Translations under genes and position numbers: made by a program
Notes under the pieces: generated by a model
Seen by the model: only the letters and a program-made list of their open reading frames with translations
Databases searched by the model: none
Told to the model about the DNA's origin: nothing
Shown: in pieces, positions 1-11,475 of the stretch
Layout: every line of letters starts with the position of its first letter
Position numbering within the stretch: position 1 is the first letter of the stretch
DNA from: Candida dubliniensis CD36
Taxonomy: Eukaryota; Ascomycota; Pichiomycetes; Serinales; Debaryomycetaceae
Assembly: GCF_000026945.1 (NCBI RefSeq)
Contig: NC_012867.1
Location: 1,302,001 to 1,366,000 of the forward strand
Direction of reading: 5' to 3'
DNA: 64,000 nt

Positions 1-1893
1 ATCGCCATATTATAATAACAAAATCAAAAAACAAAGCCATGGTGTGGAGAATCGTCATACGACGGAGTTAAAATTTCACAATGTAGGTAATAAGTTGAGC
101 ACTAAAAGATTGACAGCCAAAAATAACAAAGAGGTCAAAATTAAAACAATAGTCTCTTATAGTGGGGACGGAGAGAAAAGAAAATGAAAAGGGTGGTTAT
201 GGGTAATCACCGTGTCACTTTGTTACGGGCCGACCCAATACAAAAAAAGGTTCAAATAAAAGAATACATGTAACACCCGATTTACTTTAAATTCCAAGTT
301 CCTTTTTTATTTTTAACCTTGTTTTATGCAATGAATAGACTAAGTTGTATTTTTAATTAGACATAATAGTAGTTGAGGATTGTTTATAGATTAAGTGTTT
401 GTAAATTTTAGTTCTTTGAACTTTGGTCGAGAGTTTAATATATAATAATGGTGACTAATATGGTTTAGCCACATATACACATGTACACGCACACACGTAC
501 ACTCACTCACATAATAAATAAATGTTTAAGCCGTTTTGCATGCATGAGTTGAACATGGTCTATTATCATTTTGTCTAACTTTCATGTAGTCTCGATTTCT
601 TTGTGATTTTATTTTTCTTCACTTTCCCTCATTTTATCTTTTTTTTTTTTTTTTTGTTCAATTGTTTATTTTCCCTTTATCTTGTTGATAACATGCTAGA
701 GATGATTTATTGAAACACCCTACCTTTCCCTTTGATTGAAAATGTATCAAATGAATTGATTTCTTGTTTGTAGTCCAACCATTTCATCCAAGAAGTAGGA
801 TGATTTTTAAAGTATTTAAAGTGAAGAAAACGGGAACAGGAAGGGAGGAGGGGGGGGGACAAACCAGATTAACTAAAGAAAGAAGGAAAATAAAGTACAC
901 AAACACATACAAACCACAAAATTGAAATTGCAAAAGCGCGAAAATTAAAAAGTTTCAAATTAAAGTTTAAATTTTTTTGAGTAGAAGTTTCAAGATGATT
1001 TACTGTGTGTGAATATTGTTTCCAGATTTCCCGTGGTTGTGCTGTGTTTGTTGGTTGTTGTTGCTGCTTCTCTTCACCTTATTGGTGTGTGTATGTTTAG
1101 GTCATGGAATCTATTTGTCACACTTGTGCAAACATGCCTCCACTAAATGCAACAAATTGCCCAGACTCTTCTAAGACAAGTGAATTATTTTCTTAACCCC
1201 AAGACTAAAGTGCACAGACGGTTAAAGACAAAACATCATAAAACAAGAAAGACAAAAGAAGGCAAATGAAAATGAAAATCTTGCTGCTATTGTTACTGCC
1301 TGTAGCAGGTAGGTAGTTCTTGCCCATTTTTATTTTTTTATTTTTAGTTTTGTTTCTCTGTCGCTCTCTTTCTTTTTGTTTAAGCATTTCTTTGTGTGAC
1401 TCCCATTACCTTTAATTTCAAATTAGGTGAAATCCGTTTGAGAAAATAATTGGGCTTGCCATTTGCATTACACTTCAAATCTAGTCTTTTTAATGTCAGG
1501 CTTCTTTCTTCTTTCTTGTTTCTTTTTTTTCTTTTTTGCGTTTTAGTATTTTTTTGGGTATTTTTATTAAATTTGGTTTTTCCTCCCCCTTGCCTGGTTA
1601 TATTATTTTTTTTTTTACCTTAAAACAAAAACTGTATTATATAAACTAGCATAATCCCACAGAATAGATCATCATATTTAATCTTTGGAACCTTCAACTA
1701 TTTATTTATTTTTTTTTGTTTTTTTTTTTTCATTGGGTTTCTTATTTTTTCCTTAAATTTATAATTCAACTTTCATATTTTCTTATTGTTTTATTTTTTT
1801 ATATTACATTTGAATTAGACAAAAAGATTATATTTGGCCTTACACTAAGATTTTTTTGCAACTGTTGTTCGAATTCTAATTAATCCAAGTAAT
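1..1893. other. Gene-free upstream region of the first gene
   Basis: I see no convincing gene in this 1.9 kb stretch. It is AT-rich with many poly-T tracts (for example around 636-655 and 1700-1730), a CA-rich patch near 470-515, and a short run of G near 850. It ends directly at the start codon of the rightward gene at 1894, so it probably holds that gene's promoter and 5' leader. The only leftward open frame of note (1205-1387) is short and looks fortuitous. Confidence 0.5.
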
Positions 1894-3639
1894 ATGAGTG
1901 GCATATCGAATTTATTGAATTCAGAGGATTTAGTGAATGCTCCCAAGAAGACAATTGCACATTTTTCAGACGGAGATACCACTAAGGGTGCAATCACTCC
2001 ACCACATACATCATCGTTACAATCGTCACCACAATTGCCTTCAATTTCAGAATCAGAATCAGAAGTATCTACACAATCAAAGACAAGTTATAAGCCTTTA
2101 GTGAGGTTAAGAGATCGACTTCCTAAATCGAAAGTTAACAAGAACATACTTGCCTCAAAGAAATTTGTCAAACTAGCGATTCGAAGAAAATACTCGACCA
2201 AGAAAACGAAAACTGATACCAAACAATCTAAACTACATATAAAATCTTTAAAGGCTGGCATCAAAGTGAAAATGACTTTATCGAAAAACTTGTTTTCGTT
2301 GTACCATTGCTTGATACCATTTACAGACGACCGCACAATGTATACTTTATTTAAAGATGAAAGCAGCATAAACCAAATGACCAATCTTAACCTGTCAGTA
2401 TCCGAAAAGACTTTGATTTCTCGAGGATTGCAATTAATTAATAATAATGTGGTTGATTTAAATGATTATTCAAACAAGTTAATAAGATCATTTACAAGTA
2501 AGGGAAACAACTCTACTCCAACGTTTAACTCATTGGATACTGCCCTCAACACATTGTTTGAAACCAAGAACTTTACTTTGGTTAGAATAACCCGTTCGAC
2601 AACTGATGATGTCCATGGCAGCTCTATTCTAAAGTTGGAAACTGCTACCCCTGGTGATTTCAATTTAATTGACGATGAGGAAAATGGAGACGAAATGTTG
2701 CATAGTCTAGGAAAGGACGGGGAAGTACCCAATAATTTGTTTTTCAAAAAAATTATTGCTAGACCAAGGTACAAATCCAATATGAAGATTTATTTTATCC
2801 CTGAAGTTGCAAATTATTCATTATATACCGATGAAAGAATGCTTGAACGAGACTTGTACAATGGAATAATTCAATTAGAATTTGAAAATAATGATTTGAA
2901 TGATTTAAGTGTTAAACGATCTAAAGGGTACTCAAGAAATGTTTTTTGTTCTTTTTGTTATGATGGGGTGTTACGAGATTACAAGAAATCTTTATTAGAG
3001 AATGATATTGCCGAAGTGTCTCCATCGAATGTTCAATTCATGAAATCATTGACTAATACGCATGCATCTTTGCAACCACCAACATTACCGGCAGCAAATG
3101 CTCTTTTCCCACAAGCACCAAAACTCCAGCAATCACCATCCAATCAAAGAGCACAATCAATAGATGATACTATGATGGTTTCTTACAATGACCAACACTA
3201 TCCACCTTATCGTTCAAGTATTCCTTTGAATAGACGACCAAGTTTACCTATGCCCAAGCCACCGCCTGCCTTTATTCAACAGCCTCAAGCATTTGATGTT
3301 GTTGCAACCAATACAGTTCCTTCTATGATTCCTTATCCAGCAACTGTCCCAAATACTCTCCCTTTGATGAATTTTAAACAATTGCTCCCTCCACATCAAC
3401 ACCAATTCCAACAAGAGCCACAATTATTACAACAGCAGCATTTCCCAAACCACCACCAACACCAATATCCCACACCACCACCTCACGTACAACTACAACA
3501 ACCTGTAATATTACCACAAACTCCTCGTTCCTCATCTGTGAAAGATGGGGTTTTGGGATTATTAAGACCAATCAATGAGAGAAAATTTCAACTGTATCAG
3601 GATATGGTTGATAAACAATACATGTCTATCCCAGAATAA
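1894..3639 (+). CDS. Unrecognised 581-aa protein with Gln/Pro/His-rich C-terminus
   Basis: An uninterrupted 581-codon frame starts at ATG 1894, immediately after AT-rich leader DNA. The N-terminal 80 residues are Ser/Thr/Pro-rich. Residues about 85-120 are strongly basic, which could be a nuclear localisation or nucleic-acid binding patch. A mixed, folded-looking central part follows (about 120-370), and then a low-complexity tail rich in Pro, Gln and His (about 390-545). The final 40 residues look ordered again. There are no transmembrane segments or signal peptide, and I recognise no catalytic motif. This composition is common in fungal regulators and RNA-binding proteins, but I cannot name the family and infer no function. 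The gene converges on ADE13, with 441 bases between the stop codons. Confidence 0.85.
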   Translation: MSGISNLLNSEDLVNAPKKTIAHFSDGDTTKGAITPPHTSSLQSSPQLPSISESESEVSTQSKTSYKPLVRLRDRLPKSKVNKNILASKKFVKLAIRRKYSTKKTKTDTKQSKLHIKSLKAGIKVKMTLSKNLFSLYHCLIPFTDDRTMYTLFKDESSINQMTNLNLSVSEKTLISRGLQLINNNVVDLNDYSNKLIRSFTSKGNNSTPTFNSLDTALNTLFETKNFTLVRITRSTTDDVHGSSILKLETATPGDFNLIDDEENGDEMLHSLGKDGEVPNNLFFKKIIARPRYKSNMKIYFIPEVANYSLYTDERMLERDLYNGIIQLEFENNDLNDLSVKRSKGYSRNVFCSFCYDGVLRDYKKSLLENDIAEVSPSNVQFMKSLTNTHASLQPPTLPAANALFPQAPKLQQSPSNQRAQSIDDTMMVSYNDQHYPPYRSSIPLNRRPSLPMPKPPPAFIQQPQAFDVVATNTVPSMIPYPATVPNTLPLMNFKQLLPPHQHQFQQEPQLLQQQHFPNHHQHQYPTPPPHVQLQQPVILPQTPRSSSVKDGVLGLLRPINERKFQLYQDMVDKQYMSIPE

Positions 3640-4080
3640 CAACCCATTTGCAGAATATTTTATTTTCATTAGAGATATATATATGCTCTATATGTACATT
3701 TATTTAAGCTTTTTTTTTTTTTGATTTTTCCTTCATTTGTTTGTCTGGGAGTAATGATAGATTAAAGAACATAAATTAAACTAAAAAAAGAGACACAACA
3801 AAAATTTACCTTTACTATTGTCCTTGTTGTTTTGGTAGTATTATTTTGATTGTCTCTTTAGTATTTTTTTCTTTTGGTTTTGATTTTTGGTTCAACTATT
3901 ATTATGTATTTTTATTTTGTTATTTGTCATTGTTATAATATAAGTCTATCTCATACATTGTCTGAGTACTAGTTTCAGAGTTTTTAGCACCACCCTTTGT
4001 TTTGTTTCATGACTTAATATATATATTTATCGTTAACAATACACACACATTAATAGTTTGGGCTTACACAATCCTTTTCT
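3640..4080. terminator. Convergent 3' regions (first gene / ADE13)
   Basis: This is the intergenic DNA between two converging stop codons. It holds T-rich and TATA-rich stretches (for example the T run near 3710-3722 and the TA-rich stretch near 4015-4030), as expected for yeast 3'-end formation signals on both strands. I see no gene here. Confidence 0.45.
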
Positions 4081-5529
4081 CTACACTTTCAAGGCAACAT
4101 TTTCAGTGGTGATGTATTTTTCAAATGGTTTCAAAGCATTGGCAACATCATTCTTGACAAACTTTTCAGTTTGTTCTGGTGCTCTACCAACAAAAGTTTT
4201 AGGATCCAACAAAGTATCCAATTCATTCCAAATAGGTTTGAAATATTCAGTTGATTTGATTCTTTCAATCAAATCATTATCGCCACCTTCTTGTTTGACA
4301 ACAGCACTGGCTTGATGAGATAAAACTCTAATTTCTTCATGACAATCTTGTCTAGAACCACCTTTTTCGACCATGGCCATAATAATGTTTTCGGTAGCCA
4401 TAAATGGTAATTCAGAATTGATTCTTCTTTCAATAACTTTTGGATAAACAACCAATCCACTGGTAATATTAAGCATGGTGGATAATAAAATATCAACCGT
4501 CAAGAAAGCTGATGGTAAACTGATTCTTCTAATAGCAGAGTCATCTAAAGTTCTTTCGAACCATTGCACAGAAGCAGTTTGAACTGCATCATTGAACAAT
4601 CCACCCAAATGTCTAGCCAATGAACAAACACGTTCACATCTCATTGGATTTCTCTTATAAGCCATGGCAGATGAACCAATTTGTGATTTTTCAAATGGTT
4701 CTTCAATTTCTTTCAAATTGGCCAATAATCTAATATCAGTAGCAAACTTATGGGCAGTAGCACCAAATGAAGCCAATGGCGACAAAACATCAATATCAAT
4801 TTTTCTTGAATAAGTTTGGCCAGTGACAGGATAAACAATATCAAATCCTAATAATTCAACCACTCTTTTATCCAATTCTTCCACTTTATCATGATCACCA
4901 TGGAATAATGATAAGAAAGAAGCTTGAGTACCAGTGGTACCTTTAACTCCTCTTAACCCAATGTCATTTCTGGCTCTAACCATATTTCTCAAATCCCACA
5001 ATAATTCTTGTAACCATAAAGTAGCTCTTTTACCAACAGTGGTCAATTGTGCTGGTTGGAAATGAGTCCAACCTAAAACTGGTAAATCCTTATATTCCAA
5101 AGCAAATTTTGATAATCTATCAATGACATTGACCAATTTAGGAATCAACACATCATAAGCATCTCTAAGGAAAATCAAATCGGCATTATCAGTGACAAAA
5201 CATGAAGTAGCACCCAAATGAATAATCCCAGCTGCCAGAGGACAAGTTTCACCGAAAACATGAACGTGGGCCATGACATCATGTCTAACTTTAGCTTCTT
5301 CAACAGCAGCATCTTGAATTTCTTTATCGGTGATTTCTAAATGATTTTTCATTTGTTCAATTGCTTCATCAGTAATGACAGAAAGTCCGACTTCTTTTTC
5401 AGCAATGGCTAAATTCAACCATAATTTTCTCCATGTCGAAAATCTATTTCTTAAGGAGAAAATCTTGGACATTTCTTCAGATGCGTATCTTGAAGACAAT
5501 GGAGTAGAGTATTTATCATATTCAGACAT
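4081..5529 (-). CDS. ADE13: Adenylosuccinate lyase
   Basis: The 482-residue product belongs to the fumarase/aspartase superfamily and matches the usual fungal adenylosuccinate lyase length. The enzyme acts twice in purine metabolism. It splits SAICAR to AICAR in IMP synthesis and adenylosuccinate to AMP, releasing fumarate each time, in the cytosol as a homotetramer. The superfamily signature is visible at about residues 285-300 as [16 protein letters not shown], including the flexible loop serines and the Lys/Asn of the active site. The family's [11 protein letters not shown] segment lies at about residues 108-118. The start is the first ATG at the beginning of homology ([20 protein letters not shown]). 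The gene is leftward and convergent with its left neighbour. A TGACTC element lies about 205 bases upstream. Confidence 0.97.
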   Translation of the reverse strand: MSEYDKYSTPLSSRYASEEMSKIFSLRNRFSTWRKLWLNLAIAEKEVGLSVITDEAIEQMKNHLEITDKEIQDAAVEEAKVRHDVMAHVHVFGETCPLAAGIIHLGATSCFVTDNADLIFLRDAYDVLIPKLVNVIDRLSKFALEYKDLPVLGWTHFQPAQLTTVGKRATLWLQELLWDLRNMVRARNDIGLRGVKGTTGTQASFLSLFHGDHDKVEELDKRVVELLGFDIVYPVTGQTYSRKIDIDVLSPLASFGATAHKFATDIRLLANLKEIEEPFEKSQIGSSAMAYKRNPMRCERVCSLARHLGGLFNDAVQTASVQWFERTLDDSAIRRISLPSAFLTVDILLSTMLNITSGLVVYPKVIERRINSELPFMATENIIMAMVEKGGSRQDCHEEIRVLSHQASAVVKQEGGDNDLIERIKSTEYFKPIWNELDTLLDPKTFVGRAPEQTEKFVKNDVANALKPFEKYITTENVALKV

Positions 5530-6134
5530 GGTGTTTCGTAGTGTGTGAATTGGTGGGGTTTGGAAAAGTTAACTATAAGAATGAAAATAAAGGAAAATTC
5601 AATTAGGATTAAGAATTTATTTGGGGTCAAAGTAACAATTTTTTATAGGAACAATCCTGCAAATCATCTCATTCCATATTTATTTTTCAGCAATTTCGCA
5701 CAACCCACTCCCAATTCTTTTATTATATTTTTTTGACTCCGTCTAAGTTACTAAGGCTAGCAACATGGTTTTTAATTTTCTACAATTTCTTGATACACTA
5801 AAATATGGACTTACAAGTCGCAGTATATTTTTGTGTGTAAGTATAGTTCATTCCCAAATAATATTTATTAAACCTGATATTAACTTACATAATAATACAT
5901 GACCATATTCTGGGACTGTTCATAATGTGGAATTTATTTGCTTACCATCGACAATGTTTGTAACATGGTCAAACTGTAACTAGCAGCCTCGAGTCTATTT
6001 GGAGTTTTTTTTTTGGGAGCAAATGCATTCTAGTAAGCAACATTTAACGAGTTGACGAAACAAAAACTCAGTTTGAAATATATATGTGCATCAACCAACC
6101 AAGCCTTATTCCAACAAACACACAATTAGTCGAA
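5530..6134. other. ADE13 promoter region and DAD3 3' region
   Basis: These 605 bases lie between the ADE13 start and the DAD3 stop, both leftward. Apart from the TGACTC element and T-rich stretches I see no gene. Confidence 0.5.
5734..5739. promoter_or_regulatory. TGACTC element upstream of ADE13 (Bas1/Gcn4-like core)
   Basis: TGACTC lies about 205 bases upstream of the ADE13 start. In yeasts this core is shared by Gcn4 (TGACTCA) and by Bas1, which with Pho2 activates purine genes. Here the next base is C, so it fits Bas1 better than a full Gcn4 site. A six-base match is weak evidence, and function is inferred from the position. Confidence 0.35.
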
Positions 6135-6557
6135 TCAATTCTCGTCAGCAGAAACTCCCAGTAGTTCTACATTTCCACTCTCATCATCCTCTTCCTCTTC
6201 TTCATTAGTTCCCTCATTAATTCCTCCTAACCCATTGGTCTCTTGTTCTGCAATATAATCTTGGGCATTCAATATAGAATACACTGCTCCTTTGAAGAAC
6301 GTATATACAAACACCAACTTTGTCTCTAGTTGTCTTAGATTTTCAACCAATTGTATGCTTGATCCTTTACCTTTGCCAAATTCATCAGTGGTATTAGTTA
6401 GTAGTTCCAACTCATTTGATATTTTGAGGAGATTATTATTCATGAGTTGATATTGCTGTAGGATTTTCTGTTCAATGGGTGATAGATTAGGATTATCTGC
6501 GTAATTAGTCGTTGTTATACTACTATCATCGTTTTTATCTTTGGTTGTTAATGACAT
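6135..6557 (-). CDS. DAD3: DASH complex subunit Dad3
   Basis: This is a small subunit of the DASH/Dam1 ring, which couples kinetochores to spindle microtubules and is essential in C. albicans. I place the start at the ATG at 6557 (MSLTTKDK), giving 140 residues. The open frame continues upstream without conservation. The core NLSPIEQKILQQYQLMNNNL and the segment LVENLRQLETKLVFVYTFFK match the Dad3 pattern of two short helices joined by a variable linker. The S. cerevisiae protein is shorter (about 94 residues). The extra length is a Thr/Asn/Asp-rich N-terminus and an acidic Glu-rich C-terminal tail. It is transcribed divergently from the Pom33-like gene, with 374 bases between the start codons. 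Confidence 0.88.
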   Translation of the reverse strand: MSLTTKDKNDDSSITTTNYADNPNLSPIEQKILQQYQLMNNNLLKISNELELLTNTTDEFGKGKGSSIQLVENLRQLETKLVFVYTFFKGAVYSILNAQDYIAEQETNGLGGINEGTNEEEEEDDESGNVELLGVSADEN

Positions 6558-6931
6558 GATATTGGTAAATAGATCTAATGATTTAGGTCTGATTGGTGGT
6601 GGTTGTTTATATTTTGCTTGATGATGTCGTGCAAATTGAAAAAAAAAAAAATATAAGAAGAGATTCTTCCAATTGTGTTTTTTAGTTTGTTGTTGTTTTG
6701 GTTTTTGGTTTTGGTGATAGCAAGTTTCCTGTATGTAGTAAATTCCACCTGTAACTGAATTTCCCATATACAATTCTCTATTATTGCGGTTATTACAGAG
6801 TTTTCAAGGGTACTTAAAATTCCATCTTGGTTTATATCATTCACATTTGGCTCTTTTTTTTTTTTTTATTTACTTGTTTACCAATTACACAATCTTTATT
6901 TACAGCTAGCGTCTCTAATTGCTATTGATAA
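6558..6931. promoter_or_regulatory. Divergent promoter region DAD3 / TMEM33-like
   Basis: A 374-base region between two diverging start codons. It contains a poly-A tract near 6639-6652 and a poly-T tract near 6855-6868, typical nucleosome-depleting elements of yeast promoters. No further gene is seen. Confidence 0.5.
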
Positions 6932-7720
6932 ATGTCTTCAACATCGGAAACTGCTACAGTTAATGGCACTAGTAGAAGTGCGGGTGAAACATCAACCAAA
7001 GCAACCACACCTATTTCCAACGACGATCCATTAATTTATAAAAAGAGAAAATTGGTGAGATCCCCATCTAAAGCAAACCCATTGAAGTATAAAGTATGGT
7101 TAGCTGGACACATTTCAATGTTAGTTTTTGGGTCAATTTCGTTTATTTTCCAAATTTTGTGGTTGCCTAATTATTATTATATCAACTCCATCAGTTATCG
7201 ATTGGGGTTAATTGGAAGTATTGCTGCGTTGACAGCAACATTCAGTCATAAATTTGGATTGCACAATTTACCAAATATTGGAACTTTATTAAGTCATCAA
7301 AATTTTCAATATCTTGTTCTTGCTGTAGTTTGGATCTTTACATTTAAATCCGTATTCAAGATTTTACCTTATTTCTTGTTGGCATTGTTACATATTGGCA
7401 ATTTGAAACAAATCCTGTTTATCACCAAAGAACTGGATTTCTTAGCTAGTGTCATTGCATACGACGAATTGCTTTTGGTTGTTTACTTGCTTTTGAGAAC
7501 ATTGTTTTTCAGAAACGCCAGTGGTTATCAATTGACGATATTCTTGGTCTTTTACTGGTTACGAATTTTGTACAATAAAGAAACAACTAATTTGTTTCAA
7601 ACTATTATTGAAAGATTAGATGGTAAGGTTACCAATATCAAAAATCCCAAAGTCCAGCATTATTGGTATAAAATCAAGGCTTTTGTTAATGAGAAGCAAC
7701 AGCAAGAACAACAAGATTAA
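6932..7720 (+). CDS. TMEM33/Pom33-family ER and nuclear-pore membrane protein
   Basis: A 262-residue polytopic membrane protein resembling the yeast Pom33/Per33 and animal TMEM33 family. These proteins sit in the ER and nuclear envelope and help shape membranes and distribute nuclear pore complexes. About 50 hydrophilic, Thr/Ser-rich residues come first, then hydrophobic segments near residues 55-80, 88-110, 128-165 and 175-215. A basic C-terminal stretch ends in a Gln-rich tail (KQQQEQQD). In the family this amphipathic C-terminus helps target the nuclear envelope. Length is close to the S. cerevisiae members (about 270-280). Assignment rests on topology and overall resemblance; which of the two budding-yeast paralogues it matches best is not decided. 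Confidence 0.78.
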   Translation: MSSTSETATVNGTSRSAGETSTKATTPISNDDPLIYKKRKLVRSPSKANPLKYKVWLAGHISMLVFGSISFIFQILWLPNYYYINSISYRLGLIGSIAALTATFSHKFGLHNLPNIGTLLSHQNFQYLVLAVVWIFTFKSVFKILPYFLLALLHIGNLKQILFITKELDFLASVIAYDELLLVVYLLLRTLFFRNASGYQLTIFLVFYWLRILYNKETTNLFQTIIERLDGKVTNIKNPKVQHYWYKIKAFVNEKQQQEQQD

Positions 7721-8070
7721 GTTTAAAAGGTGACGCAGAAAAATAATAGTTCTATTAGAGAAAGCCTGCTGTTATCTATACATTTCCAGCATCTTTATTT
7801 CAATGTTGTTGTAGATTCTACGTAGGAAGTTGAACCGATGAAATGAACATGTATTAAATATTGTTTCTTAGGTTATGGTGATTGTACACACATTTTTTTT
7901 TTTTTTTGGCTGTGTCAGGAAACAAAAGATTGTTCTGACCAGACAAATACTTTTCCTTCACTTTACTTTTTTTTTGTTCTTCAACAATCAATATAGTTTC
8001 AATCAGTAGAGAGCCCCTCCTGATAAGCCATAACCATATAGATATATATAACTATTTTTTTTTTTTAGCA
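7721..8070. other. Intergenic region upstream of ARC40
   Basis: These 350 bases separate two rightward genes. T-tracts lie at about 7893-7908 and 8055-8066, the second directly before the ARC40 start codon. No gene is seen. Confidence 0.5.
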
Positions 8071-9225
8071 ATGTCCAAAGTTCCTGCTATTTATCAATTG
8101 GGTCATTTACCAATTAAAGACCATGTCTTTTCACCAGATCGTTCAATCTTAGCTATTACCAAGGGCAATGATGTCGAAGTTTATCAAATCTCACCATCCA
8201 ATCTTTCATCAAAGCCACAACTAGTTGCTGTATTGAAGGATCATGATAAAACTGTCACCTCAGTTGATATCTCACCAGATGGATCCAAGATTTTAACATG
8301 TTCTCAAGATAGAAACGCATTGGTCTGGGAATACAACAACGGAGAATACAAGCCAACATTAGTTTTATTAAGAATCAATCGTGCGGCTACCGTTTGTAGA
8401 TGGTCACCAGATGGATCTAAGTTTGCTGTTGGCTCAAGTGACAGAATCATTGCTGTTTGTTATTACGAAGAAGAAAATGATTGGTGGGTTTCCAAACATT
8501 TGAAGAAACCATTGAAATCAACAATCACTACTATCGATTGGCATCCAAATGGTGTGTTGTTAGCTTGTGGATCAACCGATGGCCATGTTAGAGTGTTTTC
8601 TGGTTATATTAAAGGTATTGATGCCAAACCTGACCCATCTGTTTGGGGAACAAAATTACCATTCCAAACTTTGTGTGGTGATTATACTAATGAAACCAAC
8701 GCTTGGATTCATGGAGTTAAGTTCAGTCCAGATGGTAATGCATTGGCTTATGTTTCTCATGATTCTTCTGTTGGGTTTGTTTACCCTCAAGGTGAAGGTT
8801 TACCACCAAGAGCCATTTTCAACGTGAAAACCGATAATTTGCCATTCAAAAGTATTGTTTGGTTGAACGATCAACAAGTTTGTGCTGGTGGTTTTACTTG
8901 TAACTTGGTTGTTTTCCAAGGTGATGAAAGTGGCTGGCGACAAGCTTACCAAGTAGAAGAACAAAAAGATTTAACTAAAGAAGTTCCTCATTCCCAACTT
9001 GGTGAAGGAGATGATGACGATGAAGAGATTTCGTCTCATCAAGCATTGAATATGTTTAAGCAAATGGATTTGAAAGGGAGAGTCAGCAAACCTAGTGCCG
9101 GAGGTAAACCTGTAAAGGCCTTGAGTACTATTCACCAGAATACCATCAACAGTATCAGAAACTTTGGTCAAGGTAAAGTATCCACTTCAGGGATTGACGG
9201 CAAAGTTGTCATATTCAATGTATAG
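8071..9225 (+). CDS. ARC40: Arp2/3 complex subunit Arc40 (ARPC1)
   Basis: This is the WD40-repeat subunit of the Arp2/3 actin-nucleating complex, which drives branched actin assembly at endocytic patches. The 384 residues equal the length of the S. cerevisiae subunit. It opens with IYQLGHLPIKDHVFSPDRS, and several WD-type repeats are recognisable: HDKTVTSVDISPDGSKILTC near residues 57-76, then VCRWSPDGSKFAVGSSDR and ITTIDWHPNGVLLACGSTDG. An acidic insertion (GDDDDEEIS) near residue 315 precedes the last blade, as in ARPC1 proteins, where this arm contacts the rest of the complex. The start codon follows a pyrimidine-rich leader. Codon choice suggests good expression. Confidence 0.96.
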   Translation: MSKVPAIYQLGHLPIKDHVFSPDRSILAITKGNDVEVYQISPSNLSSKPQLVAVLKDHDKTVTSVDISPDGSKILTCSQDRNALVWEYNNGEYKPTLVLLRINRAATVCRWSPDGSKFAVGSSDRIIAVCYYEEENDWWVSKHLKKPLKSTITTIDWHPNGVLLACGSTDGHVRVFSGYIKGIDAKPDPSVWGTKLPFQTLCGDYTNETNAWIHGVKFSPDGNALAYVSHDSSVGFVYPQGEGLPPRAIFNVKTDNLPFKSIVWLNDQQVCAGGFTCNLVVFQGDESGWRQAYQVEEQKDLTKEVPHSQLGEGDDDDEEISSHQALNMFKQMDLKGRVSKPSAGGKPVKALSTIHQNTINSIRNFGQGKVSTSGIDGKVVIFNV

Positions 9226-11475
9226 AAATAAACAGATTGCATAGTTCTACATGTATTTTTATAATCAGTAAATTCTAAAACAAAATGGACGGTTTTATGT
9301 ATTCATCTTTTTCTATAAATTATCTAAATTGATATTCATGTTAGTATTTATTGGCCCTAGCTTTCATTGAAAACATCAATTTGAATAAATATTGTATTTT
9401 TTCTTTTTCTATTTTGGATCAGTGTAATTCTAGAGCTTGGTAAACGAGTATCTTCAGATTATTTGGTTCAGAAGCAGAACTGATAACATTTATTTTTCAT
9501 CATCAAAATAGAAAATAATAATTTCAAATCAAGTGTTGACACTTATACATACCAGTTAGTAATGCAAACAAGACAAAACAAATGTGATTCATTTTTATTT
9601 TGAAAAACTCCATTATAATCAGATGGTGATGCATGTAAAGTATCCATGGATCATATTTTATTCACCGGACAGAAAATTGTGGTAACACAAATTCATCATA
9701 TTAACAGTCCTTTCATTCAAAAACAAATGTTTCTAGGGAAAACATACTCTAATGGAAAGATAATGTTAGTAAACAGCAATTGACATAATCTTCTCCCATA
9801 CATCCCACTTGCTTAATCAATGTATCTAGATTCATAAACGAAGAATTCCTTAACTATTTATCCTGCATGTACATCCTCAGTAATAATGTTACATCAATAG
9901 TTTTAATCATCAAGTTGAATGATTGTTTAGCAAATGCAATAGGAAAGAGGTTTGATGATATGTAATCTTCAAATTTCTGTGACGGTGTATTGCATACCTT
10001 TTATAATATCAGTATATAATAAAGTACTTGTATATTGTAAAATATACTATACCAAGGTATATAAAGTACTTATAAATATAAATTGTAAAAGAAAACAAAA
10101 GTAGTGATGATATGTTTGTAGGTAAAAAATATAAGAAGAAAATTTTTTTTTTCCCTCTTTTAAACGCAATTGAATTTCAGGTCGTGTAGAATTGTCGTGT
10201 CCGGGTAAATTCCAGCTTAGTTTTTTTCGAGGATTTTATTAGGGCTCACAAGTGGGCAGAACAATCTGGTACTTGGGTATAATTTGGGCTGGTTTGTTGG
10301 TTTCTCCACTGAAACTGTTCTCTTTTACAAGTAGCAGGGAGTTGTCTCCTATATGAGTTTTGAACTACAAGATGGATATAAGGATAAAAGCAATGGGATT
10401 AATGGAGCCACAACTATGAGTGTAGGCGTTAGAACTTGTAAGATGACTTACAATTTTAGATAATAAGTAGATCCAGTAAACGTTTAAACAGTTCATTATA
10501 TTGAGTGGATTTGGTTGACAAGGGAACTTGCTGTAGGCGCACAGTTTCGGAGATTCTATAAATCTGGTGGGCCACTCGTATATATGTTGAATTGAAAGGT
10601 ATTAAACACGGTACAACTTCAATGATTAGTAAGCATCCAGGGTTAATTAGAGACTTCTGAAAACCAGACCATAACTTTAACCATAGCTTATCCTAATGCC
10701 AAAAGATTTCACTTCAATAAGTAGGTGTGTAGTCTATTAAAATCGAGGTATACTTTTCTCGTCACTTTTGTGTACGATTGTAGCTTCTCTTATTGTTTCT
10801 CCAGTATGGGTTCCTAGTGGTTACTAACACAAACACTGAGAGATCTTTTTTATGATTAGAAGTATCTGGTGATTCTGGGTAGTGATATATTCGACTTATT
10901 CAACTTAGAGTAGATATCTTTTATCTACTAAATAACGCTATTGAATCATTTTTTTGGAGCAAATTGACACATTACAAATCCCCTCATTTATAAAAGCCAA
11001 ATTATGGGAACATAATAACAAGACTCAGAACCAGGATTCTCAAACTGTAACAATAGACCAGAAGAAGAAACAATAATAAAATCTCCGCCTGCATAATAAA
11101 AAAGAAATAATAAGAATATAATTCATGTCAAAAAAATTTCAAATTCTAAATTTCAAATTTTAAATTTCATCATCTCTCAAATCCAACACATGTCTATATT
11201 TGTATTTTATTAAGATAACAAATATTTAAACAACTAAAAAAAAAATTACTCGGATTTAAATTATGTTACATTAGACCTTTTAGTTTTCTTTCCGTTTTTT
11301 TTTTTTTTTGGATAGTCATCTTTAATTAATTTACATCCTAATAAAATAATATCGAAATAATTTATTTCAATTTGGTCAGACCGTGTTAATACAAATTGTC
11401 AACTGTTGTTATCCATTGATTATAAATAAAACAAGATTCACCGTTTTTTTTTAGTCCCACGTTTAGCAAAGAACA
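9226..11475. other. 2.25 kb gene-free region between ARC40 and the CDF gene
   Basis: No reliable open frame is present on either strand. The DNA is AT-rich with mixed complexity and T/A tracts (10142-10155, 11297-11310). The region from about 9520 to 9982 has a leftward frame that reads fairly well but carries several stops and is not better than chance. It is large for an intergenic spacer in this genome, so it may carry a long promoter for the transporter gene, a decayed element or a non-coding RNA, but I can support none of these specifically. Confidence 0.45.

Noticed and set aside
1205..1387. Leftward 60-codon frame
   Set aside because: Lys-rich start and hydrophobic end derived from homopolymer tracts; no support.
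9520..9982. Decayed leftward gene
   Set aside because: The frame reads for about 42 codons and then with six or so stops in 155 codons; that density is not clearly below chance for such AT-rich DNA.
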